From UBA7488 sp964414185 (GTDB lineage: Bacteria; Pseudomonadota; Alphaproteobacteria; CAAHEQ01; UBA3637): 13,251 nucleotides of DNA. The position numbers were made by a program, and so were the translations under genes. The notes under the pieces are model-generated. The model made no database searches. It was not told where the DNA came from and saw only the letters and a program-made list of their open reading frames with translations. The stretch's first letter is position 1, and the number at the start of each line of letters is the position of its first letter. Positions 1-6,816 of the stretch are shown here, piece by piece. Location of the stretch: positions 1-13,251 of the forward strand of contig CAYPVK010000018.1 in assembly GCA_964414185.1 (NCBI GenBank), read 5' to 3'.

Positions 1-545
1 TGAAGGAAGTCGGATGGCAAACCTCTGGTCTGACGAACAGAAATCACATATAAGGCATGGCATATCGGGTAAGGTTGCTACACAAACTGAAGCCCTATAA
101 CTATCCGAAGATGTGCTGTGTAAATGTGGCAGATAGGTGGAGGGAAAGATTACGCACCTTAACTGGGGAGGTCTGTATGGTATACTTTGTAGAGTAATGA
201 ACAGATTTACTCCTTAGTAACCCATATCGTAAGGTATAGCTGAACATACAGAAGTCAGTTCGAGTCGTAGTACCGAAGAAGTCTATGAAAGTAGATGGAG
301 GAAAGGACTTGACGGTTGGGATAAGACAGACGCTATTTATCTGATACTTGAAGATGGCAGTTGCTCGAAAGAGGTTGCTTATTTGAGGGTAGGTTGGAAA
401 CCGAGAGTAAAGGATAAGAACGCTTAGAGATAGGAATAAGTAGTGCAAGGCATAGGCACATCTTAGAACAACCGAACCGCCGCTTGCGGAACCGCATGAG
501 CAGTGGTGTGAGAGGACGGGGGTTAGTCACCCCCTCCTACTCGAT
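1..545 (+). mobile_element. Group II intron, 3' portion, lacking its maturase ORF
   Basis: This stretch has the look of a bacterial group II intron RNA. Blocks I recognise from domains I-III are around 60-175 (AGCCCTATA, AACTGGGGAGGTCTG) and 225-275 (AAGGTATAGCTGAACATACA, GAAGTCAG, TAGTACCGAAG). The usual domain IV position, about 280-470, has only about 190 bp and no reverse transcriptase/maturase reading frame, so the intron is ORF-less or has lost its ORF. Domains V and VI follow intact, and the 3' end is the canonical CTACTCGAT ending at 545. The 5' end lies outside the window, so the exon-binding sequences and 5' splice site cannot be checked. Splicing would need a maturase supplied in trans (inference). 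Reverse-strand reading frames over this region are shadows of structured RNA. Confidence 0.85.
474..545 (+). ncRNA. Group II intron domains V and VI with branch-point A
   Basis: Domain V spans about 474-509. Its outer stem pairs ACCGC (476-480) with GTGGT (503-507), allowing a G-U pair, and its inner stem-loop includes TGCG-GAAC-CGCA. Domain VI spans 510-542: GAG pairs with CTC (540-542), AGGA (513-516) with TCCT (535-538), and GGGGG (518-522) with CCCCC (530-534). The only unpaired base on the 3' side is A539, seven bases from the 3' end at 545, exactly where the branch-point adenosine is expected. The catalytic 3' part of the RNA therefore looks structurally competent. Confidence 0.85.
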
Positions 546-676
546 TGCTTGGCAATGTTCAGAAGATTATTATTCAAAACATAAAATTTCATATATAAGT
601 CGGATTGATTATAAATTCTACTTTATGGGTGATGATAAAAAATCTCAATAGACATTTACTGCAATAAGAGCAATAG
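546..676. other. Intergenic 3' exon flank of the intron
   Basis: A/T-rich sequence between the intron 3' end and the next promoter. I see no reading frame, terminator or repeat that I can support. It is presumably the target-site 3' exon plus intergenic DNA. Which element or gene the intron entered cannot be told without the 5' exon. Confidence 0.5.
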
Positions 677-685
677 TGATATAAT
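677..685 (+). promoter_or_regulatory. Extended -10 promoter for the HMA gene
   Basis: TGATATAAT: a perfect TATAAT at 680-685 with the TGn extension at 677-679. No good -35 is visible at 17 bp; TTTACT at 655-660 is 19 bp away. That fits an extended -10 promoter. The same nine bases recur at 8659-8667 in front of the methyltransferase unit. Confidence 0.7.
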
Positions 686-687
686 GT

Positions 688-703
688 GTTAGAACTAACT
701 AAC
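688..703 (+). promoter_or_regulatory. Operator box copy 1, GTTAG-N6-CTAAC
   Basis: GTTAG (688-692), six bases AACTAA, CTAAC (699-703). It begins 2 bp after the -10 hexamer, so the expected transcription start falls inside it and a bound repressor would block initiation. It is one of four copies in the window. Confidence 0.7.
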
Positions 704-754
704 CAAAATGGCTGGAATAAAGAGGCTATATCATTATAAAGAAGGAAAAAAGTT

Positions 755-799
755 ATGATAGCAGGATTTTGGAAGGTTGTAAATTTTAAAAGGAGCTGA
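755..799 (+). CDS. Possible 14-residue leader peptide
   Basis: A very short frame, MIAGFWKVVNFKRS, starts at ATG 755, has a fair ribosome binding site (AAGGA, 742-746) and stops at 797-799. That is 5 bp before the start of the HMA gene, whose own ribosome binding site lies inside it. It could be a translational-coupling leader for the downstream gene. A frame this short can arise by chance, and I recognise no family, so this stays a weak call. Confidence 0.22.
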   Translation: MIAGFWKVVNFKRS

Positions 800-804
800 A
801 TAAA

Positions 805-1158
805 ATGGCAGATTTTGTTATTGTAGGGATATTGATTATTTTGATTATTATAGGCATATATTCAAGTGTTAAGCATTTTAAGGGAGAAGGAGGCTGCTGT
901 GGAGGCGGTTACTCTGTGAAGGTTAAGAAAAAAAGGCTAAAACAGGTTGTAAAGCAAAGAACGGTTACGATTAATGGGATGACTTGTGAACATTGCAAAG
1001 CCCGTGTAGAAAGCAGATTGAATGCATTAGAAGGCGTATCTGCCAAGGTAAATCTGAAAAGGAAAACCGCGGTGGTGTCAATGGAGAATGATTTAGGAGA
1101 TGATGTGATAAAGAATATAATAGAAATTGCGGGGTATGAGGTCATGGAAATAAGATAG
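805..1158 (+). CDS. Membrane-anchored Cys-rich protein fused to an HMA metal-binding domain
   Basis: The protein has 117 residues. Residues 3-19 are one hydrophobic helix (FVIVGILIILIIIGIY). A short link then carries GGCCGGG (29-35), the Cys-Gly motif typical of small FeoB-associated Cys-rich membrane proteins. After a basic stretch (KVKKKRLK) comes a heavy-metal-associated domain, about residues 51-117, with the metal-binding motif GMTCEHC (58-64; Cys61 and Cys64). Known HMA domains bind soft metals such as Cu(I) and pass them to P1B ATPases. Here the domain would sit on the cytoplasmic face of the membrane, as a metallochaperone or metal trap (inference). The start at 805 has AGGAG at 791-795. 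The gene is monocistronic, ending before the terminator at 1293-1316, and is controlled by operator copy 1. The metal is not knowable from sequence; iron, copper and zinc are all possible. Confidence 0.85.
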   Translation: MADFVIVGILIILIIIGIYSSVKHFKGEGGCCGGGYSVKVKKKRLKQVVKQRTVTINGMTCEHCKARVESRLNALEGVSAKVNLKRKTAVVSMENDLGDDVIKNIIEIAGYEVMEIR

Positions 1159-1222
1159 TGTTAAAACAGACAAAATATATGTTATTGATAAAAAATGCTT
1201 ATTTATAAAAAAATTGATTTCG

Positions 1223-1264
1223 TTGCGATTAAAAAGAAAGAGTGATAATATAACGATGTTATAT
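1223..1264 (+). promoter_or_regulatory. Possible promoter with a 17-bp perfect palindrome
   Basis: TTGCGA (1223-1228), a 17-bp spacer and TAATAT (1246-1251) form a weak sigma-A-like promoter. Its -10 overlaps ATATAAC-GAT-GTTATAT (1248-1264), a perfect 7-bp inverted repeat with a 3-bp centre. A transcript from here would meet the terminator at 1293-1316 after about 60 bases, before the ECF genes. The palindrome may be an operator, or an A/T-rich coincidence. Confidence 0.35.
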
Positions 1265-1292
1265 ATTTAACTGGAAGAATAAAAAAATAAAT

Positions 1293-1316
1293 GCGGATGT
1301 GTTATCGTCCGCTTTT
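1293..1316 (+). terminator. Intrinsic terminator after the HMA gene
   Basis: GCGGAT (1293-1298) pairs with GTCCGC (1307-1312), including one T-G pair, across an 8-base loop. It is followed by TTTTATTT and preceded by an A-rich run. It separates the HMA gene from the ECF operon. Confidence 0.75.
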
Positions 1317-1329
1317 ATTTAACAATCAC

Positions 1330-1347
1330 GGTTAGAAAAAACTAACC
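1330..1347 (+). promoter_or_regulatory. Operator box copy 2, in front of the ECF operon
   Basis: GGTTAGAAAAAACTAACC is a perfect inverted repeat with 6-bp arms and an A6 centre. It is the most symmetrical of the four copies. It lies 24 bp upstream of the ATG at 1371 and just downstream of the terminator at 1293-1316. The matching -10 is unclear: TTTAAC at 1318-1323 is the only nearby candidate and is poor. Confidence 0.7.
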
Positions 1348-1370
1348 ACAAAAAGAAAAGAGGTATTGTT

Positions 1371-1955
1371 ATGAAGAGTGAAACAAAACTCAAAGGAAAA
1401 GATTTGATTAACATTGGAATTTATGGCGCAATTTATTGTGTTCTTTTGACAGCTGTTGCAATGTTGGGATACATACCGATAATGATGCCGTTGTTAACGA
1501 TTATTGGACCGATTGTGTGTGGTATTCCTATGATGCTATTTATGACAAAAGTAAAAAAGTTTGGCATGTTAACGATTATGGGAATTATCCTTGGTGTGTA
1601 TTTATGGATTACCGGTATGGGATTTTGGCCGGCGATATTCGGTCTTGTTTTCGGATTGATTGCTGATTTGATTTATAAGAGTGGTAATTATCAAAGCGCA
1701 ACCAAAACTGTGATAGGAAATGGTGTTTTCCATATTCTTCTTTTTGGAAACTTCCTGCCTTTATATTTAAATGCAGATGAATATTTTTCTACAAGACAGA
1801 GTTTCGGTCAGGAATATATAACTTCACTGACTAATATTATGCAGCCTTGGACTGCACCTATACTGTTGGTTTGCTGTTTTGTTTCAGGTATGATTGGTGC
1901 ACTCATTGGAAAGAAATTGTTGAAAAAGCATTTTGTTAAGGCGGGGATAGTATAA
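1371..1955 (+). CDS. ECF transporter S component, Trep_Strep/MptD-like family
   Basis: A 194-residue integral membrane protein with about five or six hydrophobic segments: roughly 14-32, 35-57, 62-78, 80-100, 112-135 and 158-180. Length, topology and phrases such as GKDLINIGIYGAIYCVL and FGLIADLIYKSGNY match the Trep_Strep family, annotated elsewhere as MptD-like putative S (substrate-binding) components of energy-coupling factor transporters. The S component binds the small molecule and topples in the membrane to release it inside. A ribosome binding site AAAGAGG (1357-1363) lies 7 bp before the ATG. The gene opens a three-gene operon with the T component (1-bp overlap) and the double ATPase, so this is a dedicated group I ECF system. 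The substrate is unknown. Nearby metal-related genes make a metal chelate or tetrapyrrole possible, but that is inference. Confidence 0.8.
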   Translation: MKSETKLKGKDLINIGIYGAIYCVLLTAVAMLGYIPIMMPLLTIIGPIVCGIPMMLFMTKVKKFGMLTIMGIILGVYLWITGMGFWPAIFGLVFGLIADLIYKSGNYQSATKTVIGNGVFHILLFGNFLPLYLNADEYFSTRQSFGQEYITSLTNIMQPWTAPILLVCCFVSGMIGALIGKKLLKKHFVKAGIV

Positions 1956-2692
1956 TGGCAAATGGAATATTACAGGCAAGCGTACAAAAGCGGGGAATGG
2001 TTCTTGATCCAAGAACGAAAATGCTACTGCTTTTTACTATGGCAGTATTTGTATTGGGGTATTCAGGAGGAGAAATTCTGAATTTCCTGTTACCTTGCTT
2101 TTGCGTTTTGCCGGCAGTGCTTTTGCTGACTGGTCGAAAATACAAGACTGCTTTCAGTTACATCCTGATATATTCAGCTTCCTATTTAGTTTTTATGCTT
2201 TTGGGAAATAAGACAAGTGGAATTCTTAACTTTCTTTTGCTTGGAATTTGTGGAATTCTTGCCAGATTTTTGCCTTGCATGATGATGGGGGCTTATATGA
2301 TTTCAACGACAACAGTCAGTGAATTTACTGCGGCGATGCAGCGGATGCATCTTAGCGATAAGATCGTTATCCCTCTTTCCGTTATGTTTCGTTTTTTCCC
2401 TACAGTAATTGATGAATTTGTTTCTATCAACGCTGCGATGAAGATGCGAGATATTCGTATTGGTGGAAGAAATTTTTCTAAAATGTTTGAATATAGAATT
2501 GTACCTTTAATGACATGTTGTGTAAAAATCGGCGAGGAACTTTCGGCAGCGGCTTTGACAAGGGGATTGGGCGGGACTGTTCATAGAACCAATATATGCA
2601 GGATTGGATTTCACATACAGGACATTCTTGTGATACTGTTGTGTCTTGTGCCATTGATGCTCCTCTTGCTTGAAAATATGAGAATTGTATGA
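1955..2692 (+). CDS. ECF transporter T component (EcfT/CbiQ family)
   Basis: This 245-residue transmembrane protein is the scaffold that couples ATP hydrolysis to movement of the S component. The N-terminal LDPRTKMLLLFTMAVF (about 17-32) is the usual EcfT opening. Hydrophobic helices follow at about 25-60, 68-82, 88-118 and 222-241. The two coupling-helix motifs that contact the ATPases are present as AMKMRD (161-166) and ALTRG (200-204), the latter being the classic Ala-Arg-Gly type. The ATG overlaps the S-component stop (TAATG), indicating translational coupling. The ATPase gene follows 16 bp later. Confidence 0.88.
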   Translation: MANGILQASVQKRGMVLDPRTKMLLLFTMAVFVLGYSGGEILNFLLPCFCVLPAVLLLTGRKYKTAFSYILIYSASYLVFMLLGNKTSGILNFLLLGICGILARFLPCMMMGAYMISTTTVSEFTAAMQRMHLSDKIVIPLSVMFRFFPTVIDEFVSINAAMKMRDIRIGGRNFSKMFEYRIVPLMTCCVKIGEELSAAALTRGLGGTVHRTNICRIGFHIQDILVILLCLVPLMLLLLENMRIV

Positions 2693-2708
2693 TAAGTGAG
2701 GTGACATC

Positions 2709-4166
2709 ATGATTGAATTAAACAATATTTGCTTTCAATATGCAAATACAGAGGAGTCATCTCTTAAAAATGTGTCCCTTCAGATTCCGGACGGACAATG
2801 CGTTCTGCTCTGCGGAGCATCCGGCTGTGGAAAAACAACAATCACACGTCTTTTGAATGGCTTGATTCCACATTATTACGAGGGAGAACTTCAGGGAGAT
2901 GTACTGGTAAAAGGTTTGAATGTGAAGCGGGAAGAGTTATATAACACGGCTAGAATAGTAGGAAGTGTTTTTCAGAATCCAAGAAGTCAGTTCTTTTGCG
3001 TCGATACCACCAGTGAAATTGCTTTTGGCTGTGAGAATATGGGATTATCTGAACAGGAAATACGAGAGCGAATGAGAGAGACGGTACGGGAATTGGATAT
3101 GGAAAAATTGCTTGACAGAGATATTTTCAATCTCTCTGGTGGAGAAAAGCAAAAAGTTGCCTGTGCATCCGTGTCTGCGCTTCATCCTGAAATATTTGTA
3201 CTGGATGAACCAACCTCTAATCTGGATGTAAAAGCCATAGAGGATTTGAAAAAGACCCTAATGCTCTGGAAATCCGAGGGAAAAACCATTGTGATAGCGG
3301 AACATAGATTATACTGGCTGACAGAACTGTGTGACAGAGTTATTTATATGGAAGAAGGAAAAATTGCGCTTGATATTTCCATGGATGAGTTTAAGAAATA
3401 TTCTGAAGAAGCACTTGCTGATATGGGACTTCGTACTCTGCACATGAAGCTGCATAGAGATGTAAAATTGTCACCTTGTAACGGAAGGAAAATGGAGCTT
3501 CGAGATTTTTCTTTTTCGTATGAAAAAAAAGATGCGATAAGTATTCCTGAAGTTTCGCTTCAGGAAGGTGCGGTAGTCGCCATAATAGGGAAAAACGGAG
3601 CTGGAAAATCTACTTTTTCACGCTGCCTGTGTGGATTGGAGAAAAAGTTTAAAGGACAAGTGGTAATTGGTGAAAAGATTCTTCGCCGTAAGCAATTGTT
3701 GAAACAGTGTTATATGGTTATGCAGGATGTCAATCATCAGTTATTTTGTGAGTCTGTTGAGGAAGAGGTACAGCTTGGAATGGTGGAAGAGAATTCTATT
3801 TATGTGTCTGATGTTTTGGAAAGTCTTGATTTAGAGGGACTTACAGAGCACCATCCAATGAGCTTATCCGGAGGGCAAAAGCAAAGAGTTGCAATTGCAT
3901 CTGCAATTCTGGCTGATAAGTCCATACTTGTCTTTGATGAGCCTACCAGCGGGCTGGATTATTGTCATATGGAACAGACAGCCAAGTTAATCACATCATT
4001 AAAAGGTAAAAAGACTACATTTATTGTGACACATGACTCGGAGCTGATTGTAAAGTGCTGTACGCATATTCTCCATTTGGAGGAAGGAAGTGTCCAAGCA
4101 CTTTACGAATTGGATCAGGAAGGGATAGAGAAGTTAGAACATTTCTTCCTTTCGGTCAGTGATTAG
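2709..4166 (+). CDS. ECF transporter ATPase, two ABC domains fused in one chain
   Basis: The 485 residues form a natural EcfA-EcfA' fusion. Domain 1 has Walker A GASGCGKTT (36-44), a Q-loop near VFQNPRSQ, signature LSGGEKQK (from about 141), Walker B ending VLDEPTSNLD (about 165-174) and an H-loop in AEHRL. Domain 2 has Walker A GKNGAGKST (about 292-300), signature LSGGQKQR (385-392), Walker B VFDEPTSGLD and an H-loop in VTHD. Both domains keep the catalytic Glu and His, so both ATP sites should work. It energises the S and T components encoded immediately upstream. The ribosome binding site is GAGGTGA. No clear terminator follows before the TetR promoter at 4261. The stop codon region carries a half-operator-like TTAGAAAAAAGG, but without the partner arm. 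Confidence 0.93.
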   Translation: MIELNNICFQYANTEESSLKNVSLQIPDGQCVLLCGASGCGKTTITRLLNGLIPHYYEGELQGDVLVKGLNVKREELYNTARIVGSVFQNPRSQFFCVDTTSEIAFGCENMGLSEQEIRERMRETVRELDMEKLLDRDIFNLSGGEKQKVACASVSALHPEIFVLDEPTSNLDVKAIEDLKKTLMLWKSEGKTIVIAEHRLYWLTELCDRVIYMEEGKIALDISMDEFKKYSEEALADMGLRTLHMKLHRDVKLSPCNGRKMELRDFSFSYEKKDAISIPEVSLQEGAVVAIIGKNGAGKSTFSRCLCGLEKKFKGQVVIGEKILRRKQLLKQCYMVMQDVNHQLFCESVEEEVQLGMVEENSIYVSDVLESLDLEGLTEHHPMSLSGGQKQRVAIASAILADKSILVFDEPTSGLDYCHMEQTAKLITSLKGKKTTFIVTHDSELIVKCCTHILHLEEGSVQALYELDQEGIEKLEHFFLSVSD

Positions 4167-4234
4167 AAAAAAGGAAATCGGTGTTATGGAAAAAAGAGGA
4201 TATGAACTATTATGATTCGGAATAGGAGCTATAT

Positions 4235-4251
4235 TTGATAAATTTAATCAA
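4235..4251. promoter_or_regulatory. A/T-rich inverted repeat upstream of the TetR promoter
   Basis: TTGAT and ATCAA bracket a 7-bp A/T centre (4235-4251); seven of eight base pairs are symmetrical. It lies about 9 bp upstream of the -35 of the TetR gene. It could be an upstream operator, or chance in A/T-rich DNA. Confidence 0.2.
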
Positions 4252-4260
4252 TTACATATC

Positions 4261-4289
4261 TTGACAGAAAACTGTGACGAAACTATTCT
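4261..4289 (+). promoter_or_regulatory. Promoter of the TetR-family regulator gene
   Basis: A perfect -35 TTGACA (4261-4266), a 17-bp spacer and TATTCT (4284-4289) as -10. The leader is short, with AAGGAG at 4319-4324 before the GTG start at 4332. Confidence 0.7.
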
Positions 4290-4290
4290 T

Positions 4291-4316
4291 ATAACTGTAT
4301 TATGTAACACTGTTAT
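4291..4316 (+). promoter_or_regulatory. Candidate autoregulatory operator of the TetR regulator
   Basis: A 26-bp imperfect palindrome runs from ATAACTGTATTA to its mirrored half ending ACTGTTAT. Ten of 13 base pairs are symmetrical, including the outer ATAAC/GTTAT arms. It starts 1 bp after the -10, over the expected transcription start. Length and placement are typical of TetR-family autorepression. It differs from the GTTAG-N6-CTAAC box in spacing and arm orientation. Confidence 0.6.
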
Positions 4317-4331
4317 ATAAGGAGATAAATA

Positions 4332-4964
4332 GTGAGTCAGGACAATGCAACATCCACACTGAAAAAAATTCATATAGCAGCGAAACAGGAATTTCTGGAC
4401 AAAGGTTTTCAATTAGCTTCTTTACGCAATATTGTGAAGACAGCAGGGGTGACGACAGGGGCTTTCTATGGCTATTATAAAAGCAAGGAAGAACTGTTTG
4501 ATTCATTGGTAGGTGAGCAGGCGGAGTATGTTTTAAGACTATTTGATACAACCCTTGAAAATTTTAGCAAGCTGTCGGGTGAAGAACAAACGAATAAAAT
4601 GACAGACATTTCCAATGATGCTATGCTTCAAATGCTTGACTATATATATGATTATTATGATGCCTTCAAATTGCTTATTCTGTGCGCAGAAGGAACGCAG
4701 TATACTGATTTTATTCATCAATTAGTATTGAAAGAAACAGCTTCTACGTATGCATATATAGAAACCTTAAAGCAGATGGGAATTAATATAAAGCCAATCA
4801 ATAATAATTTAATTCACATGGTTTCCAGTGGACTTTTTACGGGTGCATTTGAAACAATTGTTCATGATATGCCAAAAGAAGAAGCAAGAGAGTATGTCCG
4901 ACAGTTACAACAATTTTACACAGCAGGCTGGGAACAGCTATTAGGTGTCAAGTTCGGCGAATAA
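4332..4964 (+). CDS. TetR/AcrR-family transcriptional regulator
   Basis: A 210-residue DNA-binding repressor-type protein. The N-terminal domain shows the TetR helix-turn-helix at about 29-48, with the diagnostic pattern ASLRNIVKTAGVTTGAFYGY followed by YKSKEELF. The remaining roughly 150 residues are the variable helical ligand-binding and dimerisation domain, which shows no recognisable ligand motif. The start is GTG at 4332, supported by AAGGAG (4319-4324) seven bases upstream; no better ATG exists upstream in frame. The gene sits between the ECF operon and the ABC pair and has its own promoter and palindrome, so autoregulation is likely. It may also control the neighbours, but none of the four GTTAG boxes lies in its own promoter, so it need not be the protein that binds them. 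Confidence 0.9.
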   Translation: MSQDNATSTLKKIHIAAKQEFLDKGFQLASLRNIVKTAGVTTGAFYGYYKSKEELFDSLVGEQAEYVLRLFDTTLENFSKLSGEEQTNKMTDISNDAMLQMLDYIYDYYDAFKLLILCAEGTQYTDFIHQLVLKETASTYAYIETLKQMGINIKPINNNLIHMVSSGLFTGAFETIVHDMPKEEAREYVRQLQQFYTAGWEQLLGVKFGE

Positions 4965-4979
4965 TTATAGATTTGTAAA

Positions 4980-5008
4980 TAAGAGAAACTCGTTCTGGGT
5001 TTCTCTTA
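4980..5008. terminator. Perfect 10-bp hairpin after the TetR gene
   Basis: TAAGAGAAAC (4980-4989) pairs with GTTTCTCTTA (4999-5008) around a 9-base loop. Downstream on the + strand comes AAAAATAAAT, not a T-run, so this is a poor intrinsic terminator for the TetR gene. It could instead stabilise the 3' end or act in the ABC operon's promoter region. Confidence 0.4.
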
Positions 5009-5016
5009 AAAATAAA

Positions 5017-5038
5017 TTATAGGTTAGAAAAAACTAAC
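5017..5038 (+). promoter_or_regulatory. Operator box copy 3 with adjoining -10, in front of the ABC pair
   Basis: GTTAG (5023-5027), AAAAAA, CTAAC (5034-5038). The centre is identical to copy 2, as is the extra 5' G at 5022. A -10-like TTATAG (5017-5022) abuts it, close to the layout at copies 1 and 4. The operon start codon is 20 bp downstream. Confidence 0.65.
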
Positions 5039-5058
5039 TAAAGCAAGGAGGAATCGCA

Positions 5059-6816
5059 ATGAAACAAAAGGAAAGAAGCACGATGAGCTGGCTTGCCGAA
5101 TTCGCAGGTGAGAAAAAGAGCCTGTACATTGCAAGTGTGCTATTTGCCATCATCGGAGTTGCCTGCAGTATTATTCCCTATGTCATTATGGGGGATATAG
5201 TGGCAAAACTGGTTGGAGGAAACCGTGACTGGCAGTTCTATTTAAGGGATGGAATCATCATGGCGGTATTTTGGATAGGCAGGGTTACCTTTCATGGTAT
5301 ATCTACTTCCTGTTCCCACAAAGCAACCTTCCATGTGTTAGCGACAATTCGAAAGAGGTTATGTGATAAGCTGGCAAAAGTACCGTTGGGATTGGTAAAA
5401 GATACACCATCCGGCTCTTTGAAAAATATTATGGTAGAGCGGGTTGACAGCATTGAAACAACGTTGGCACATGTTTTGCCGGAATTTACGGCAAATCTCA
5501 TGGCACCTTTGGCGGTGTTTATCTACCTTCTGATTATCGACTGGAGAATGGGACTGGTTTCGCTGGTTACTCTTATTCTTGGTTTGTTAGCTTACATGGG
5601 AATGATGATTGGTTATGAAGAAAGTTATCAGAACACTGTAAATAAAACAAAGATATTGAATGATACAGCGGTAGAGTATATCAATGGTATTGAGGTGATT
5701 AAGGCTTTTGGTAAGGCACAAAAATCCTATGAAAAATTCGAGGTGGCCGCAAAGGAAGGTGCTGATTGTTACGTGGAGTGGATGCGAAGATGTAACGTAT
5801 TCTTTTGTATCGCCATGGTACTTGCACCTTGTACTTCTCTTGCGGTAGTACCCATTGGCGGAATCTTTTATATGAATGGAAGTCTTGCATTTGCGGATCT
5901 TGTTATGTGTCTGATTTTGTCTCTTGGACTTGTCTCACCAATTATTACCGCCATGAGTTATAGTGATTCTATTGCGAAAGTCGGTACGATTGTTGGAGAA
6001 GTAGTAGGGATTCTTTCTTGGGAGGAATTAGAACGTCCTGCTAATGATCAGGAAGATGTGAAAGATTATTCGGTTTCACTTTGTGATGTTACATTTGGAT
6101 ACAAGGATAAAGAAGTGCTCCATGGTGTGAACTTACAGATAAAAGAAGGAACTGTCAATGCGTTGGTAGGACCTTCCGGTAGTGGTAAGTCCACAATTGC
6201 AAAACTGATTGCATCGCTATGGGATGTGAAGAGCGGAAACATCAAAATCGGTGGCGTGGATATTCGGAATTTATCGTTGGAAGAATACAATCGGAAAGTG
6301 GCATATGTATCCCAGGATAATTATCTGTTCGATGATACCATACGGGAAAATATCCGTATGGGTAATTTAAATGCAACGGATTCTCAGGTGGAAGAGGTAG
6401 CGAAGAAAAGTGGCTGCCATGATTTTATCATGGGGCTGGAACACGGCTATGATACCGTGGTGGGAAGCGCCGGAGGACATTTGTCCGGTGGAGAAAGGCA
6501 GAGAATATCCATTGCAAGAGCTATACTTAAGGATGCACCGATTGTAATTTTGGATGAAGCAACCGCTTATACAGACCCTGAAAATGAAGCAGTGATTCAG
6601 TCTTCTGTGGCAAGACTGGTTCAGGGGAAGACCTTGATTGTAATTGCCCACAGACTCTCAACTATTGCAGATGCAGACCGGATTTTTGTTGTGGAGAATG
6701 GAAGAATTGCAGAAGAAGGTACACATGAGCAACTACTGGAAAATGGAGCAATATATACTAAAATGTGGAAAACACATATTGGAGTAAAGGATATGGGAGG
6801 TGAAGCATATGCTTAA
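5059..6816 (+). CDS. ABC half-transporter (membrane plus ATPase domains), IrtA/YbtP-like
   Basis: The protein has 585 residues: a six-helix type IV ('exporter-fold') membrane domain (about 1-320) followed by an ATPase domain. The ATPase has Walker A GPSGSGKST (371-379), signature LSGGERQR (475-482), Walker B IVILDEATA with Asp499 and Glu500, and H-loop His531, so it should hydrolyse ATP. The region SHKATFHVLATIRKRLCDKL plus VPLG, and the D-loop AYTDPENE, recall siderophore-import members of this fold (YbtP, IrtA) more than drug exporters. This resemblance is from memory, not a search. No N-terminal siderophore-interaction or peptidase domain is present. The start at 5059 follows AAGGAGG (5045-5051). 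The gene overlaps its partner by 8 bp and surely forms a heterodimer with it. Export of a toxic compound remains an alternative role. Confidence 0.85.
   Translation: MKQKERSTMSWLAEFAGEKKSLYIASVLFAIIGVACSIIPYVIMGDIVAKLVGGNRDWQFYLRDGIIMAVFWIGRVTFHGISTSCSHKATFHVLATIRKRLCDKLAKVPLGLVKDTPSGSLKNIMVERVDSIETTLAHVLPEFTANLMAPLAVFIYLLIIDWRMGLVSLVTLILGLLAYMGMMIGYEESYQNTVNKTKILNDTAVEYINGIEVIKAFGKAQKSYEKFEVAAKEGADCYVEWMRRCNVFFCIAMVLAPCTSLAVVPIGGIFYMNGSLAFADLVMCLILSLGLVSPIITAMSYSDSIAKVGTIVGEVVGILSWEELERPANDQEDVKDYSVSLCDVTFGYKDKEVLHGVNLQIKEGTVNALVGPSGSGKSTIAKLIASLWDVKSGNIKIGGVDIRNLSLEEYNRKVAYVSQDNYLFDDTIRENIRMGNLNATDSQVEEVAKKSGCHDFIMGLEHGYDTVVGSAGGHLSGGERQRISIARAILKDAPIVILDEATAYTDPENEAVIQSSVARLVQGKTLIVIAHRLSTIADADRIFVVENGRIAEEGTHEQLLENGAIYTKMWKTHIGVKDMGGEAYA

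Noticed and set aside
275..426. Open stretch in intron domain IV as a maturase remnant
   Set aside because: A stop-free frame of about 50 codons exists but has no start codon and no reverse transcriptase, X-domain or HNH motif that I can recognise.
101..530. Two reverse-strand reading frames over the first 530 bases
   Set aside because: They lie entirely on the opposite strand of a recognisable group II intron RNA, have no ribosome binding site and resemble no protein.
1436..1666. Second-frame 76-residue frame inside the ECF S component
   Set aside because: It is fully inside a well-supported membrane protein gene, has no binding site and is a shadow frame.
4163..4174. TTAGAAAAAAGG at the end of the double-ATPase gene as a fifth operator
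   Set aside because: The second arm CTAAC is missing and no promoter is placed with it.
6800..6808. GTG start nine bases before the second ABC gene's ATG
   Set aside because: The GGGAGG at 6795-6800 would overlap the GTG itself; it is correctly placed only for the ATG at 6809.
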